DNA of 64,000 nucleotides from Bosea vaviloviae (GCF_001741865.1 NZ_CP017147.1:4145001-4209000), one strand, 5' to 3'. Positions 1-8,516 are shown, numbered from the stretch's first letter. A program made the numbers and translations. Notes: generated by a model not told the origin, from the sequence alone.

Positions 1-446
1 GCGATCTCGCGTCGCGCCGGCAGGGTCGCGAGCGCGAACAGGCTGGCCACAACAGTGCGCTCGATCTCCGTCTCCAGCCGCCCGGTCAGACGCGAGACCG
101 CGAAGCGCGGATTGGGCGGCAGGCTCGCCGCCACCATCTGGGCCTCGGCGAGGCCGAGGTCGTTATACGATGCCTGCAGGCCGCGATTGTTCAGCAGGGC
201 GATCTGCACGGCCGCATCGGCCGAGACCGCGCCCTTCAGAAGCTTTTCGACACGGGCCTGCGCGGAGATGGCGTCGGCCTCGTTGCTGATCTTGACGGCA
301 TCCTTGTCGAGCTCCGACAGGGCCAGGAACTGTGCCGTGCCGACGCCGCCATCGGGCGAGAAGGACGCGCAGCCGCCAAGGGCAGCGGTCAGGGCGATGA
401 GCGAGAGGGCGTGTCGGATACGCTGGAGTCTGATGGAAGCGGTCAC
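1..446 (-). CDS. TolC/CusC-like outer-membrane efflux protein, N-terminal part (cut by window edge)
   Basis: Outer-membrane channel component of a tripartite efflux pump, most likely for heavy metals. The visible N-terminus starts at a GTG (444-446) and has a lipoprotein signal ending in a GGCAS lipobox. A typical outer membrane factor segment follows, with an alternating small/hydrophobic stretch containing LLNNRGLQASYNDLG and EAQMVAASLPPNPRF, as in NodT/CusC proteins. The rest lies outside the window, where the membrane-fusion and RND pump genes would be expected. It follows the small lipoprotein gene at once (start and previous stop almost touch), downstream of a two-component pair on the same strand, so co-expression is likely. 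Family assignment is confident; metal specificity is inferred. Confidence 0.85.
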   Translation of the reverse strand, partial: MTASIRLQRIRHALSLIALTAALGGCASFSPDGGVGTAQFLALSELDKDAVKISNEADAISAQARVEKLLKGAVSADAAVQIALLNNRGLQASYNDLGLAEAQMVAASLPPNPRFAVSRLTGRLETEIERTVVASLFALATLPARREI

Positions 447-447
447 G

Positions 448-669
448 TCAGTTCCCCTTCGGCGTGACTTGACGGTTCAGCTCTTCCCAGCCTTTGGGCT
501 CGACCGGGCGGAAGGTTTTCACACCTCCCGTCACAGGCCGGTAGGTGAGAGCAGGAACGCGTACCGAGGCGTCGGCCGGGCTTGGACCCGTCGCGATCAC
601 CGGAAGCGCGGCGCAGGCGCCCAGCAGGGTTCCGGCAGCGACAAGCGCGGCCAGCGGCCGAACGCGCAC
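448..669 (-). CDS. small lipoprotein of the efflux operon
   Basis: A short exported protein of about 73 residues from the GTG at 667-669 (an ATG at 717 would add 16 residues). The signal peptide ends in LLGAC, a good lipobox, so a lipid-anchored periplasmic protein is expected. The mature part is short and Pro/Val-rich (TYRPVTGG, FRPVEPKGW, LNRQVTPK). Small proteins of this kind often precede CusC/NodT-like genes in rhizobial efflux operons; a structural role in the pump is only inferred. The stop codon lies directly before the outer-membrane factor start. Confidence 0.6.
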   Translation of the reverse strand: MRVRPLAALVAAGTLLGACAALPVIATGPSPADASVRVPALTYRPVTGGVKTFRPVEPKGWEELNRQVTPKGN

Positions 670-826
670 GATGAAGCATCGACCTCGGGATTGGGGAACG
701 GCAGGCAAGAATGGCATCGGCGACGGTCGTTTCCGCTCGTGAATCGGGCTGACATGAAGCTACCCGATGCGGCCGGAACTGTGTGTTACATCGTGTTTCA
801 ACGACTCGCAGAGCGCGGGGCAGAGG

Positions 827-1225
827 CTATTTGACTGCCTTGCCGCCGAGCGCGCGATAGAGCGTCTCGATGCCGTCGCTGTAGGTAGCGGCTGGAAACT
901 TATCGCAGAATGCCCGGACGAACGCGATCTGCGCGGAAATCGGAAAGCTCTCGGGCGTGAGTGAGAGGCCATCGTCGACACCGGCAGGCGCGGTCAGCAG
1001 GATGCCGCTCATGTAGCCTTGCCCCCACGCGAAATATTCGCGCTCTTCAAGGGGCCTGTCGGCTATGCTCATCTTGAACTGCGAGCATGACGCCGTGCCC
1101 GTACCGACGATGGCGACGGTTTGTGACATCGCGCCGGAGGCAGAGACCCAAGTCGCGAGCGCCAAGGCGACCGAGAGATTGCCGCGCCGCGCCGCTCGGG
1201 CGTTGATGGGGCCTGACCGCGCCAT
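827..1225 (-). CDS. small exported protein of unknown function
   Basis: A 132-residue protein with a basic N-terminus and hydrophobic signal sequence (about residues 15-35, ending near GAMSQT). The mature domain has two cysteines (TASCSQF, AFCDKF) that could form a disulfide, and an aromatic patch EYFAWGQGYMSG. This layout resembles small Rap1a/immunity-like periplasmic proteins, but the match is weak and I assign no function. It starts 3 nt after the histidine kinase stop, so it probably belongs to the same transcript as the two-component and efflux genes. Confidence 0.65.
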   Translation of the reverse strand: MARSGPINARAARRGNLSVALALATWVSASGAMSQTVAIVGTGTASCSQFKMSIADRPLEEREYFAWGQGYMSGILLTAPAGVDDGLSLTPESFPISAQIAFVRAFCDKFPAATYSDGIETLYRALGGKAVK

Positions 1226-1228
1226 CGG

Positions 1229-2569
1229 TCAGGAGTCGATGCCAACCGGTAGTCGGACGGCGGCCCTCAGGCCACGAGGACGTCGATTGTGAAGCTCAAC
1301 ATCGCCGCCGTGGCCACGCAGAACCGTTCTGGCGATCGTCAGGCCTAGGCCAACCCCGCCTGTTTCGCGGCTGCGGGAGGTCTCGATGCGCGTGAATGGG
1401 GCGAAGACCGCCTCAAGTTGATCCTGCGGAATTCCGGGGCCGTCGTCGTCGATCACCACCAAGACGTCACGATCCTTGAGGTCGAGCGTGATATGAGCTT
1501 GCTTGCCGTACCGCACCGCGTTCCAGATCAAGTTGGTGAAAGCCCGTTTCAGGGACAGGTGTCGGCCGCTGACGCGCAGGCGCGGGGGTGCAACGAGCGC
1601 CACGGCGCGACCGGCGTCGACGAAGTCGTCCTTGATCGTCTCCAGAAGGGCGGAAAGGTCGAAATCCCGAACGGGTTCGCTGACCTGCTCGCCGCGCAAG
1701 AACATCAGGCTCGCATCGAGCATCGCCTCCATCTCGTCGAGGTCGGCTTCGATCTCAGGGACCGACGCGTGGCCGTCAAGCTCCGCAGCGCGCAGCCGTA
1801 AACGAGTCAGCGGCGTCTTGAGGTCGTGCGAGACGGCGGCAAGCGTCTGCGTTCTGTCGTCGATCAGACGCTTGATGCGGCGCTGCATGTCGTTGAACGC
1901 CTCCGCCAGGTCGCGCACCTCCTTGGGGCCCTCGACGCGAACCTCGGCGGCTTGGTTGCCAACGAAGGTCTGCCGGGCGGCGTCGCCGAAGATGCGCAAG
2001 GGGCGCGTGAGCCAGCGCACCATCAGGACGGAGACAAGGACCACGCCAAGCGCCATCAGTGTCGTTGAAAAGAAGACGCCGTGGCTCGTGCCGTGCGGGC
2101 CGCTGAGCCGTGTGACGCTAAAGTTGACCCAGCCGCCATCTGTCGCCCTGATCGACACCTGGATCTGGTGTGGATCGACGCCATGGCCGCCTACGGCGCG
2201 AGGTGCCGCGACGATGAGCCTCTGACCGACGAGTTCGGGCGCCATCTCCACCAGACGACTGCGCAGGGCAGCAAGCTCCGGATCGTCGGCTGCGTTGGTG
2301 GCCGTTAGACCCACCACGCTCCAGTGAACCTCGATGGGGCCGCCAGATAGAGAATGTGCGATCCCATCGCGCTCATCGACGGGAAGGGCAAGAATGGCGC
2401 GCTTGATCGAAACGAGCCGCTCCGCGAGCCGGTTCTCGTTGGTCAGGTCGATCTCCGAACGCAGCCCGACCTGATAGGTCCACAGGCTGAGAACATGAAA
2501 GACGCCGAGCCCGATCAGCAGCACGATGATGGTGCGGGACTGGATCGTGTCGGGCCAGAAGTGCTTCAT
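1229..2569 (-). CDS. sensor histidine kinase (EnvZ/CusS-type)
   Basis: Membrane sensor kinase of 446 residues that would phosphorylate the adjacent OmpR-type regulator. A first transmembrane helix (about 12-34) is followed by a periplasmic sensing domain of about 130 residues, a second helix (about 167-188) and a HAMP linker. The H-box has SHDLKTPLTRLRLR with the phospho-acceptor near His248, then an N-box (LIWNAVRYG) and G-boxes (DDDGPGIP, GVGLGL). The ATG overlaps the regulator's stop (ATGA), showing translational coupling. The neighbouring efflux genes suggest it senses a metal or envelope stress; this is inference. Confidence 0.92.
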   Translation of the reverse strand: MKHFWPDTIQSRTIIVLLIGLGVFHVLSLWTYQVGLRSEIDLTNENRLAERLVSIKRAILALPVDERDGIAHSLSGGPIEVHWSVVGLTATNAADDPELAALRSRLVEMAPELVGQRLIVAAPRAVGGHGVDPHQIQVSIRATDGGWVNFSVTRLSGPHGTSHGVFFSTTLMALGVVLVSVLMVRWLTRPLRIFGDAARQTFVGNQAAEVRVEGPKEVRDLAEAFNDMQRRIKRLIDDRTQTLAAVSHDLKTPLTRLRLRAAELDGHASVPEIEADLDEMEAMLDASLMFLRGEQVSEPVRDFDLSALLETIKDDFVDAGRAVALVAPPRLRVSGRHLSLKRAFTNLIWNAVRYGKQAHITLDLKDRDVLVVIDDDGPGIPQDQLEAVFAPFTRIETSRSRETGGVGLGLTIARTVLRGHGGDVELHNRRPRGLRAAVRLPVGIDS

Positions 2570-3366
2570 TGCCGCTCGACGCCCGGCATGAACATGTAGC
2601 CCGTCCCGCGGATAGTCTTGATCATCGGCGCACCCTCGGGATCGACCTCGATCTTGCGTCGCAGGCGGCTGATCTGCACGTCGACGACCCGATCGAACCC
2701 CGTCGCGACGCGGTTCTTGGCGAGGTCGAGCAGGTGGTCGCGGCTGAGTATCTTCCCTGGCGCCTCCACCAGAGCCCTCAGCATGTCGAACTCACCCGTG
2801 CTGAGATCGACGACGGCGCCGCGGGGATCGATCAGCTCGCGCCTGACGACGTCGAGCGTCCAGCCCGCAAACAGGTACCCCCGCGCCGGCGTCAGACTGT
2901 TCGTGGCGCCGTTCACGCGCATGCGCCGCATGATGGCGTTAATTCTCGCGACGAGCTCGCGCGGACTGAACGGCTTGGAGAGATAGTCGTCGGCACCGAT
3001 ATCGAGGCCTGCGATGCGGTCGCCTTCCTCACCGCGGGCAGTGAGCATGATGATAGGGACGAGAGAATCCTTCCGAAGCTCGCGACATAAATCGAAGCCG
3101 GACGCCCCAGGCAGCATGACATCGAGCACGATCAAGTCGATCGAGGTCGAGGCTAGCACCTGCCTCATCTGATCGCCGTTTCCGGCGCCGGTAACGCGAT
3201 AGCCGCTCGCCCGCAGGAGGCGGGCAACCAGCATCCTGATCTGGGGGTCGTCGTCTACGACGAGGACATGCGACTCCCGGGGCTCGGCGGGCTGCTCGCT
3301 TGGATTAGCGATGATGCGTTCGATCAAGGTCGGAGCTGCTTTCGAGATCGTGCGGTGCTGGACCAC
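2566..3366 (-). CDS. OmpR/PhoB-family response regulator
   Basis: DNA-binding response regulator paired with the kinase. The receiver domain begins at VLVVDDDPQIRMLV, with the phospho-acceptor Asp in LIVLDVMLPG and the Lys in LSKPF. The C-terminal winged helix ends in VDVQISRLRRKIE and TIRGTGYMF. The start is uncertain: the frame is open to 3474, but residues encoded upstream of about 3366 lie in a repeat that recurs near 30.2 kb and are not typical receiver sequence. A GTG at 3364-3366 or TTG at 3325-3327 fits family length better. It is the first gene of the two-component/efflux operon. Confidence 0.88.
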   Translation of the reverse strand: MVQHRTISKAAPTLIERIIANPSEQPAEPRESHVLVVDDDPQIRMLVARLLRASGYRVTGAGNGDQMRQVLASTSIDLIVLDVMLPGASGFDLCRELRKDSLVPIIMLTARGEEGDRIAGLDIGADDYLSKPFSPRELVARINAIMRRMRVNGATNSLTPARGYLFAGWTLDVVRRELIDPRGAVVDLSTGEFDMLRALVEAPGKILSRDHLLDLAKNRVATGFDRVVDVQISRLRRKIEVDPEGAPMIKTIRGTGYMFMPGVERQ

Positions 3367-3520
3367 CTCCAGCCGTTTCCAATCTAGCGAAACCGGGATC
3401 GCCGCACTGTTACGAATTGTTTCAACTGACGCCGCTAGCTCCGGACACCGATCAAAGCACGTTCGGCTCGTCACGGGGCGCGCCGTTCAGGCCCACGCGG
3501 TCGATAGATGGCCTATCGAG
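3358..3520. repeat. direct repeat copy A (about 160 bp), partner at 30130-30290
   Basis: This stretch is nearly identical to 30130-30290 in the same orientation; the core from GCCGCACTGTTACGAATTG to GCACGTTCGGCTCGT is the same in both. On the minus strand both copies keep an open frame with CFDRCPELAASVETIRNSAA, so it may be a duplicated remnant of a coding sequence. Here it sits directly upstream of, and partly in frame with, the response regulator. I do not recognise the parent gene. Confidence 0.8.
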
Positions 3521-3586
3521 TCCTGGCACCGGCATCAGTGCCAAGACAAAAGCTACCGGCAAAGCGCTTCCGAGGAACACTTTCAG

Positions 3587-4555
3587 TCAGGGCTTTGGAT
3601 TAGAGGACGGATCGGCATCGGCACGGATGGCCTCGCGATATGCCTCCGCAAGCGCCCGCTCCTGGCTGTATTTGTCCGCCGTTAGCTTCTTTTCGTCGCC
3701 AGTCAGATTGGCAAGGAAGCCGTAACTTTCCGCTACCTCGCGGACCATAGTCGATAGATCGACCCGCTGATTTTGCCTGAGAAGCCCTTGAAGGTCACCT
3801 TCTTCATAGGCACGATTCTGCACGCGGGTTGCCATTCGGCGCACGAAGGCCTCAAATGAGAACGGCTCGAAGCTGGCGCCTTCCGGTGACTCCCATATCT
3901 TCAGGATAGCCAGACGCCGCACCAGATCGGGATCGAACCCATTGCGTCTCAGCTGCTGAAGATCATGCAGATCGCGGATCTTTGGCCGTTGAAACGCCGC
4001 GCGCACCTTTTCACCGATCGCCTCTTCCAGCTGGAGGCAAGGAACAACTGCAGGCTCGAAGTCAATGTTCGGGAAGTAGGGCTGGTGCAGCTGGGACAGC
4101 ATCACAGGGGCCAGCACCGGATCGGCTCGGTAGCTGACCTCGATCTTTATGACTTGGCCGTTGGGCGTGAAGTTGGTCATGCAGCGTGGATTGGCGCGGC
4201 AGGATCCCTCGCTCGTGCCCAAATCCTTGTCGAGGTTGAAGTTGAACCGGATGTCGCGATAGGGCTCTTGGAAGACGGTCGCGATCGCAAGAGCAAGGTC
4301 GTCAGGCGGCATGCCATCGATGGATCGGACCACGAAGTCGAGGTCTGTCGATAAGCGGCCGCCTGCGCCGAACACCATCTTGCGCAACATGGTGCCACCC
4401 TTGAAGACGAGGTGGTCCATGAGTCCCGTCTCATGCATTCGTTGGAGGAGATGGGTCAGCAGGATGTCGATTTCGACATAGTCGATACGCTTCGAGCCGA
4501 ATAGTCCGGCTGTCTTGTTGAGAAGGACAGGCGTCGTGGCGGCGAAGAAGCTCAT
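3587..4555 (-). CDS. abiEii: AbiEii-type nucleotidyltransferase toxin
   Basis: Toxin of a type IV AbiE toxin-antitoxin (abortive infection) system; family members are nucleotidyltransferases that block growth. The 322-residue protein from the ATG at 4553-4555 carries the GSx-like motif VFKGGTMLRK (about residues 51-60) and the metal-binding STDLDFVV (Asp71, Asp73). A region with EEAIGEKVRAAFQRPKIRDLHDL follows, matching the conserved family motif with KxxA and RD. The start overlaps the stop of the antitoxin gene (ATGA), the classic AbiE layout. The frame is open further upstream, but that part is antisense-like and overlaps the antitoxin gene. Confidence 0.9.
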   Translation of the reverse strand: MSFFAATTPVLLNKTAGLFGSKRIDYVEIDILLTHLLQRMHETGLMDHLVFKGGTMLRKMVFGAGGRLSTDLDFVVRSIDGMPPDDLALAIATVFQEPYRDIRFNFNLDKDLGTSEGSCRANPRCMTNFTPNGQVIKIEVSYRADPVLAPVMLSQLHQPYFPNIDFEPAVVPCLQLEEAIGEKVRAAFQRPKIRDLHDLQQLRRNGFDPDLVRRLAILKIWESPEGASFEPFSFEAFVRRMATRVQNRAYEEGDLQGLLRQNQRVDLSTMVREVAESYGFLANLTGDEKKLTADKYSQERALAEAYREAIRADADPSSNPKP

Positions 4556-5421
4556 CGACCGGGCCCCCTGCCATAGGCCCCGACTTCGGACAGGAGGTCG
4601 GATTCCGCAGCGTTGACCAGAAGGCCCCAATCCGAGACATAGCCAACGTCCCCCGCGTCCCGCTGGGCGCGCCCGAATATCGATCGCGCCGAGGAAGGAA
4701 TGAGCTCGCGTAGCTTTGCTCGCTGCGAATTCGAAAGGTAGTTCGGAGCCGTCAGGTCCAGAAGATAACCCAGGCGCTGGCAAGCGGAGACCGAGCCGAG
4801 ACGGAGTGCTAGCTCGACAAGGGTTTCGTCCGACAGGCTTTCAGACGCTCTCGCCACGATACGGGCGAGCTCGGTCGGACCGCCGCATAGATCCGGTCGG
4901 TCGACGCAGTCGACCACCGTTTTCTCCGGTGTGGACACTCGAAAGGTGCGGGCCGATGCCGCCATGTCCTGCCATCCGAAGAACTTGCGCGGAGACAGCT
5001 TCACGTAGCGAACGGGGTTGCCCTGGATCTCGCGGCTCGGGACTTGGCGATCGGTAGCAACATGGATGGCGTTGGGCACCTGGGTTGTGAATCCGTGCCG
5101 GCTCGCAGCAGCCCACCAACCGACGTAGCCGTTGTCGACCGAAGCGGATGCCAAGACGAAGATATCGAAGTCCTCGACCTTTTCGGCGCCCCAGTCGGGA
5201 GGAAGAAAGACATAGTGACCGCTCGAAGCACGTTGAAGCCAACCCTTTGCCAAGAGGCGGCGAACGACGTTGCGAGCCTGAGCTTCACTGCCCAGGATGC
5301 GCTGAGCCAGGCGCATTGTCGCGGTCGTCGCGTGTGTCGACGCAAGCTCCAGAACGAGGCGAGCTTCGTCCGGACCCAGCGACCTTAGATTAGAACGATC
5401 TACATTCGGGGCGTATGGCAT
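4552..5421 (-). CDS. abiEi: AbiEi-type antitoxin / transcriptional regulator
   Basis: Antitoxin partner of the AbiEii toxin, 289 residues if started at the ATG near 5421 (MPYAPN; an upstream ATG at 5457 is possible). The N-terminal third is a winged-helix DNA-binding domain (AQRILGSEAQARNVVRRLLAKGWLQR, then YVFLPPDWG). The C-terminal domain has the hallmark PEKTVVDCVDRPDLCGG and an alpha-helical tail (LGYLLDL, LRELIPSS). AbiEi proteins usually repress their own promoter by binding inverted repeats. The AT-rich 5420-5520 segment is the likely promoter, but I could not define operators there. Family identity is confident. Confidence 0.88.
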   Translation of the reverse strand: MPYAPNVDRSNLRSLGPDEARLVLELASTHATTATMRLAQRILGSEAQARNVVRRLLAKGWLQRASSGHYVFLPPDWGAEKVEDFDIFVLASASVDNGYVGWWAAASRHGFTTQVPNAIHVATDRQVPSREIQGNPVRYVKLSPRKFFGWQDMAASARTFRVSTPEKTVVDCVDRPDLCGGPTELARIVARASESLSDETLVELALRLGSVSACQRLGYLLDLTAPNYLSNSQRAKLRELIPSSARSIFGRAQRDAGDVGYVSDWGLLVNAAESDLLSEVGAYGRGPGR

Positions 5422-5897
5422 GCAAAATCTTATACAAGTTAATCTCCCTGGTTGCAAGCCAGAGATTAAAACGTATTTGAAAAATGCCCTAGGAAGCCCG
5501 AATTGCGATACACATTAATCGACCAGCTAGAGGTTAGGCGGGGAGCTGGGGATCCCGTCCCCCGCGTCAGCAAGCGGAAAGGGCATCAACCTGCCGATCG
5601 CTGTGGACTTCGTCGCGCCTGAGGTTCACGGGCGGGACCGCACTACCGAGGGCTGACCAAAGCGTTTGGTCAGCCCTCAGATCAACGGCGATGTCATCCG
5701 GCGCGGGCTCGATGCATCAGTCCCGCCGACGTCCAACGCCACGTTTCCGAGCGCCCCGTGCTGAATCGCTGGTTGCGGTGTCCAGTCCCACTGCCAAGGC
5801 GGGAGATCTTGGAGCGCCGGTCCATCCTGCCGGAAGGTCATGATAATCGGTCGATAATCGTCCAAAAGGCCTTTCGGCGCACCTGAAGCGGCTGTGG
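5422..5897. other. intergenic region with gene remnants
   Basis: About 475 bp upstream of the AbiE operon. The part next to the antitoxin (5420-5520) is AT-rich and probably promoter. A short open stretch on the plus strand (about 5560-5656, INLPIAVDFVAPEVHGRD) ends in the 5648 stem-loop and looks like a gene 3' end. A minus-strand frame at 5677-5916 (79 codons) has no recognisable features. I make no gene call here. Confidence 0.4.
5648..5678. terminator. perfect stem-loop, terminator-like
   Basis: GAGGGCTGACCAAA (5648-5661) and its exact complement (5665-5678) are separated by GCG: a 14-bp stem with a 3-nt loop. There is no U-tract after it, so it may be a bidirectional terminator remnant or a mobile-element end. 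Confidence 0.5.
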
Positions 5898-6248
5898 TCA
5901 GGTTTCTTCCGCACACGATATTGCGGTTTGCTCCATATAGAGAATGCCTTCTCTGACCGAGATCGTGAAGGCGCGCCTAAGTCCGCTGGCAAATGTTACG
6001 GTTATAGAATCCCTATCTATGGCGTAGCTTCCGCTGCTCTGCCACAAGCCATCATAAATATATTTCCCATCTATGCTGAATGAGAATTTTGCTCCAGTCT
6101 TCGTCGTGCATATCTTGCCCTTGATCGCAAGCGCGACCTCGCCGGCACTTAGCGCAGTGCCGGCCGGGTGTGCTTGAGTTCGTCCAACCGAAGTGGCGAT
6201 AGTGAGTGAGCAACCGACTAGTATGGCGGCAAATCGGGCAGAGTTCAT
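5898..6248 (-). CDS. small exported protein, unknown function
   Basis: A 116-residue protein from the ATG at 6246-6248, preceded by a good ribosome site (GGGAGG). The signal peptide spans about residues 1-27 (cleavage near TQAHPAG). The mature domain contains KGKICTTKTGAKFSFSIDGKYIYDG and TVTFASGLRRAFTISVREG and ends near SCAEET, with two cysteines that may pair. It looks like a small beta-rich periplasmic protein. I do not recognise the family. It stands alone between remnants. Confidence 0.6.
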   Translation of the reverse strand: MNSARFAAILVGCSLTIATSVGRTQAHPAGTALSAGEVALAIKGKICTTKTGAKFSFSIDGKYIYDGLWQSSGSYAIDRDSITVTFASGLRRAFTISVREGILYMEQTAISCAEET

Positions 6249-6644
6249 GGCTGCCTCCCATAATCGGCGTCCCATCTGTCGTGGGCTTGGCGAAAGGATG
6301 ACCAGCTCGGAACAATGGCCCATTCTGGAGGCGGATCGCGACTTCAGGGTCGGTCGAAAAGCAACGAGCTTGATGGCACGCTGAGCAACTCCTTAAAACT
6401 AATAGCGCTCCCGAGAGATACAAGGTGTCAGGAAAGACACGCGAGGAGACATCCATCGATCGGTGGGGCCCGACTACCATCGGTCTCGAAGAGCGGCGAC
6501 AGGCCATATTGGACAGGGCGCTGTTTCTGTAGACCGAACCCGCCCCTTTGGAATTTGGCGGCAGCCACCGTAGGGAAGAGCCGTTAGCTCGCCAGTGCCA
6601 TTAGCCCTTGCGGCCGGCTCGTCCCCGAAGGGCAAACCATACCT
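6249..6644. other. 396-bp intergenic region
   Basis: Separates the exported protein (minus strand) from cytochrome b561 (plus strand), so it should hold both promoters. No convincing ORF, repeat or RNA is visible. A short purine stretch and CCGAAGGGCAAACC lie just before the b561 start. Confidence 0.4.
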
Positions 6645-7265
6645 ATGAATGACAACCTGGATGTGAAATACCGTTGGAGCCTTGTCGTCCGACTGCTTCA
6701 TTGGCTGACCGCGAGCCTCGCCGTCATCCAGGTCGCGCTCGCCTTCACGGTGCTTAGCGGGCCGGGAATGACCACGGTGCGATGGCTCCCGGTTCATATG
6801 TCGTTGGGATCGGCGATTCTAGCGATCGTTCTCATTCGGATTTCATGGCGTGCCTTCGAGAACGCGCCTGTCCGACCGTTGGCGCCCACCGTGAGGATGA
6901 TCGGATCGGTCGTCCACGCCTGTCTTTATTTGCTTATTCTAACCGTGGCCGTTACGGGCTGGCTTGCTTACAGGCCGAGCCCTTTGATGCGTCCGGTGCT
7001 TCTTTTTGGCTCAATTCCGATGCCGATCGCTCCTAGGTACCCGCCGATTTCGCCGCGCAGCTTCGCCTTGGTTCACTACAGCCTCGTATGGATCTTCCTT
7101 GGTCTTGTCGTCGTCCATGTGGGCGCGGTTCTCGTGCACGCCCTCGTGTTCCGGGACGGAGTCTTACAGGGAATGCTGTTTGGCCGAGAGATTGCGCAGC
7201 GAAATATCCTCGAACAGAGGAAGCCGCGATCTGACGCTCCCGGGGTAGGGGAGGGCGGACCATGA
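6645..7265 (+). CDS. cytochrome b561 family membrane protein
   Basis: A 206-residue integral membrane b-type cytochrome that would shuttle electrons between quinol and a periplasmic acceptor. Four hydrophobic helices are visible (about 15-37, 50-70, 85-108, 140-165). Candidate heme ligands are histidines in RLLHWLTAS (helix 1), LPVHMSLG (helix 2) and ALVHYSLVW plus VVHVGAVLVHALV (helix 4). The C-terminal tail is charged. The next gene starts inside its stop region (ATGA), so the two were once co-translated. The partner gene is frameshifted, so the pair may no longer work together. Confidence 0.85.
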   Translation: MNDNLDVKYRWSLVVRLLHWLTASLAVIQVALAFTVLSGPGMTTVRWLPVHMSLGSAILAIVLIRISWRAFENAPVRPLAPTVRMIGSVVHACLYLLILTVAVTGWLAYRPSPLMRPVLLFGSIPMPIAPRYPPISPRSFALVHYSLVWIFLGLVVVHVGAVLVHALVFRDGVLQGMLFGREIAQRNILEQRKPRSDAPGVGEGGP

Positions 7266-7617
7266 GTCTCGTGGTTTGGTACAACACGCGCTGTCCCGTC
7301 TGCGACGTCGGAATTGTCCGTCAGCGGAACAAGCTACTCGACACAGTGAAAGCCGGAGTCATCGAATTTCATGACATCAATCTGGAGCCGGAAACACACG
7401 CGAAATGCGGCGCGACGGTCGGCGCCTTCATGCGACCGATAACGGTCGACTGCTCGTCGGCGCTGATGTCGTCGTTGAAGTCTGGCGCCGAACACCGGGT
7501 GAAGGCTGGCTTGCAGCATGGGCGGGCAACCCGGCCGTCCGACCTGTAACACGCTTCATTTATGACCGCTTCGCCGATCTTCTCTACGTTTGGAAACGGC
7601 GCCGCGGCCGTTGGTGA
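7262..7617 (+). pseudogene. DCC-family (DUF393) thiol oxidoreductase, frameshifted
   Basis: The first half begins MSLVVWYNTRCPVCDVGI, the CxxC start typical of DCC/DUF393 proteins, and runs through EFHDINLEPE. After about codon 48 the family sequence continues in the next frame (from about 7405): DNGRLLVGADVVVEVWRRTPGEGWLAAW, then RFIYDRFADLLYVWKRRRG to a stop at 7617. A single-base indel near 7400-7420 splits it. The original would be about 118 residues, normal for the family. It overlaps the b561 stop by 4 nt. A second short copy of the C-terminus is at 28830-28898. Confidence 0.75.
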
Positions 7618-7660
7618 TGCAGCAAAGCGTAGAGTCAGTAGAGTCGCATTTGACCAGTCG

Positions 7661-7911
7661 CGGGGAACTTCCGCAGGCCAAGGAGTAGCACTGCTTATTC
7701 AGCAAGATCGCCGACATGCTCGGCGCTCTGTCGAAATCGGCGCGCCCGTGGGACGAAGAAGACGCTCGCGGAGATCTGGGACGTCGAGGAACAAGCCTCG
7801 CGCCCTCGACGCCGCCCGCGGCGGTCCAGACGACCCACGGAGTGAAGGAGGAGCGCTTCAGGCTCTAGCTAGCGGCATCAGAACGAGTCAGCGCGTGGGG
7901 CGCAACCCGGC
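7661..7911 (+). mobile_element. IS256-family transposase remnant, copy 1
   Basis: A 251-bp fragment repeated in the same orientation at 22150-22400. Across frames it gives IADMLGAL, PKSA, KKALAEIWNLEEQ, matching the LDKLPKS...KALxEIWxAE segment of mutator-type (IS256) transposases, but frameshifts and missing flanks make it non-functional. Its right end overlaps the last codons and stop of the tetR gene, so it probably replaced that gene's original 3' end. Confidence 0.6.
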
Positions 7912-8457
7912 CAGAGTGACTGTGACTAATCGGCGAATCGCGGCCTTGGACGGCAGGCTGCTGGCTGCTGTGAGGGCGTGGAGGCAATAGCTTGCGAGTT
8001 CGGCGGGCGCGACATCATCCCGGAGATCGCCCTTCTCGGCGCCCTCTGACACCAGATCTCGGATAAAGTCGCTGAGATGCTGTTGTGCGCGGGCGACGTG
8101 CTCGCCTCGATGCAGGCTTGCCGCGAGTTCGGTACCGTGGTGCTCGTGGGAAATGAGCGCGTAGGCCATTAGCACAGCTTCGAGTCGCTCGACAGCGTCG
8201 CCAGCTTGGTCGCGGATTGCGGCAAGCTGTTTGAGATGGCCGGTGACCTGACGTTCGTGCCAGGCGATTAGAATCGCTTCGACATCTGAGAAGTATTTGT
8301 ACAGCGTCGCACGTCCGATGCCGGTCTTCTCTGCGATCTGCGACATCGTCACAGACCGCAGTCCGCGCTCGGTCACCAGCGCTGCAGTGATGTCCAGGGT
8401 CGCGTCGCGCACCGCGCGACGGTGCGTCTCAATCGTCTCGTTCCACAGCTTCGGCAT
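7888..8457 (-). CDS. TetR/AcrR-family transcriptional regulator
   Basis: One-component repressor of 189 residues from the ATG at 8455-8457 (the frame is open upstream, but that part overlaps the divergent promoter). The N-terminal helix-turn-helix is clear: ITAALVTERGLRSVTMSQIAEKTGIGRATLYKYFSDVEAIL. The C-terminal domain is helical, ligand-binding type. The last residues (GLRPTR) lie in the IS256 remnant, so the natural C-terminus may have been altered. It is divergent from two membrane genes with a palindrome in between, so it probably represses them and itself. The ligand is unknown. Confidence 0.88.
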   Translation of the reverse strand: MPKLWNETIETHRRAVRDATLDITAALVTERGLRSVTMSQIAEKTGIGRATLYKYFSDVEAILIAWHERQVTGHLKQLAAIRDQAGDAVERLEAVLMAYALISHEHHGTELAASLHRGEHVARAQQHLSDFIRDLVSEGAEKGDLRDDVAPAELASYCLHALTAASSLPSKAAIRRLVTVTLAGLRPTR

Positions 8458-8516
8458 CACCCCAATATACGTCACTTGACGTTGATGTCGAGATGCGAGA
8501 CAGAGTGACTTGATAT

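Noticed and set aside
5677..5916. Minus-strand ORF of 79 codons between AbiE and the exported protein
   Set aside because: Overlaps the exported-protein 3' end, has no domain and no good ribosome site; possible but unsupported.
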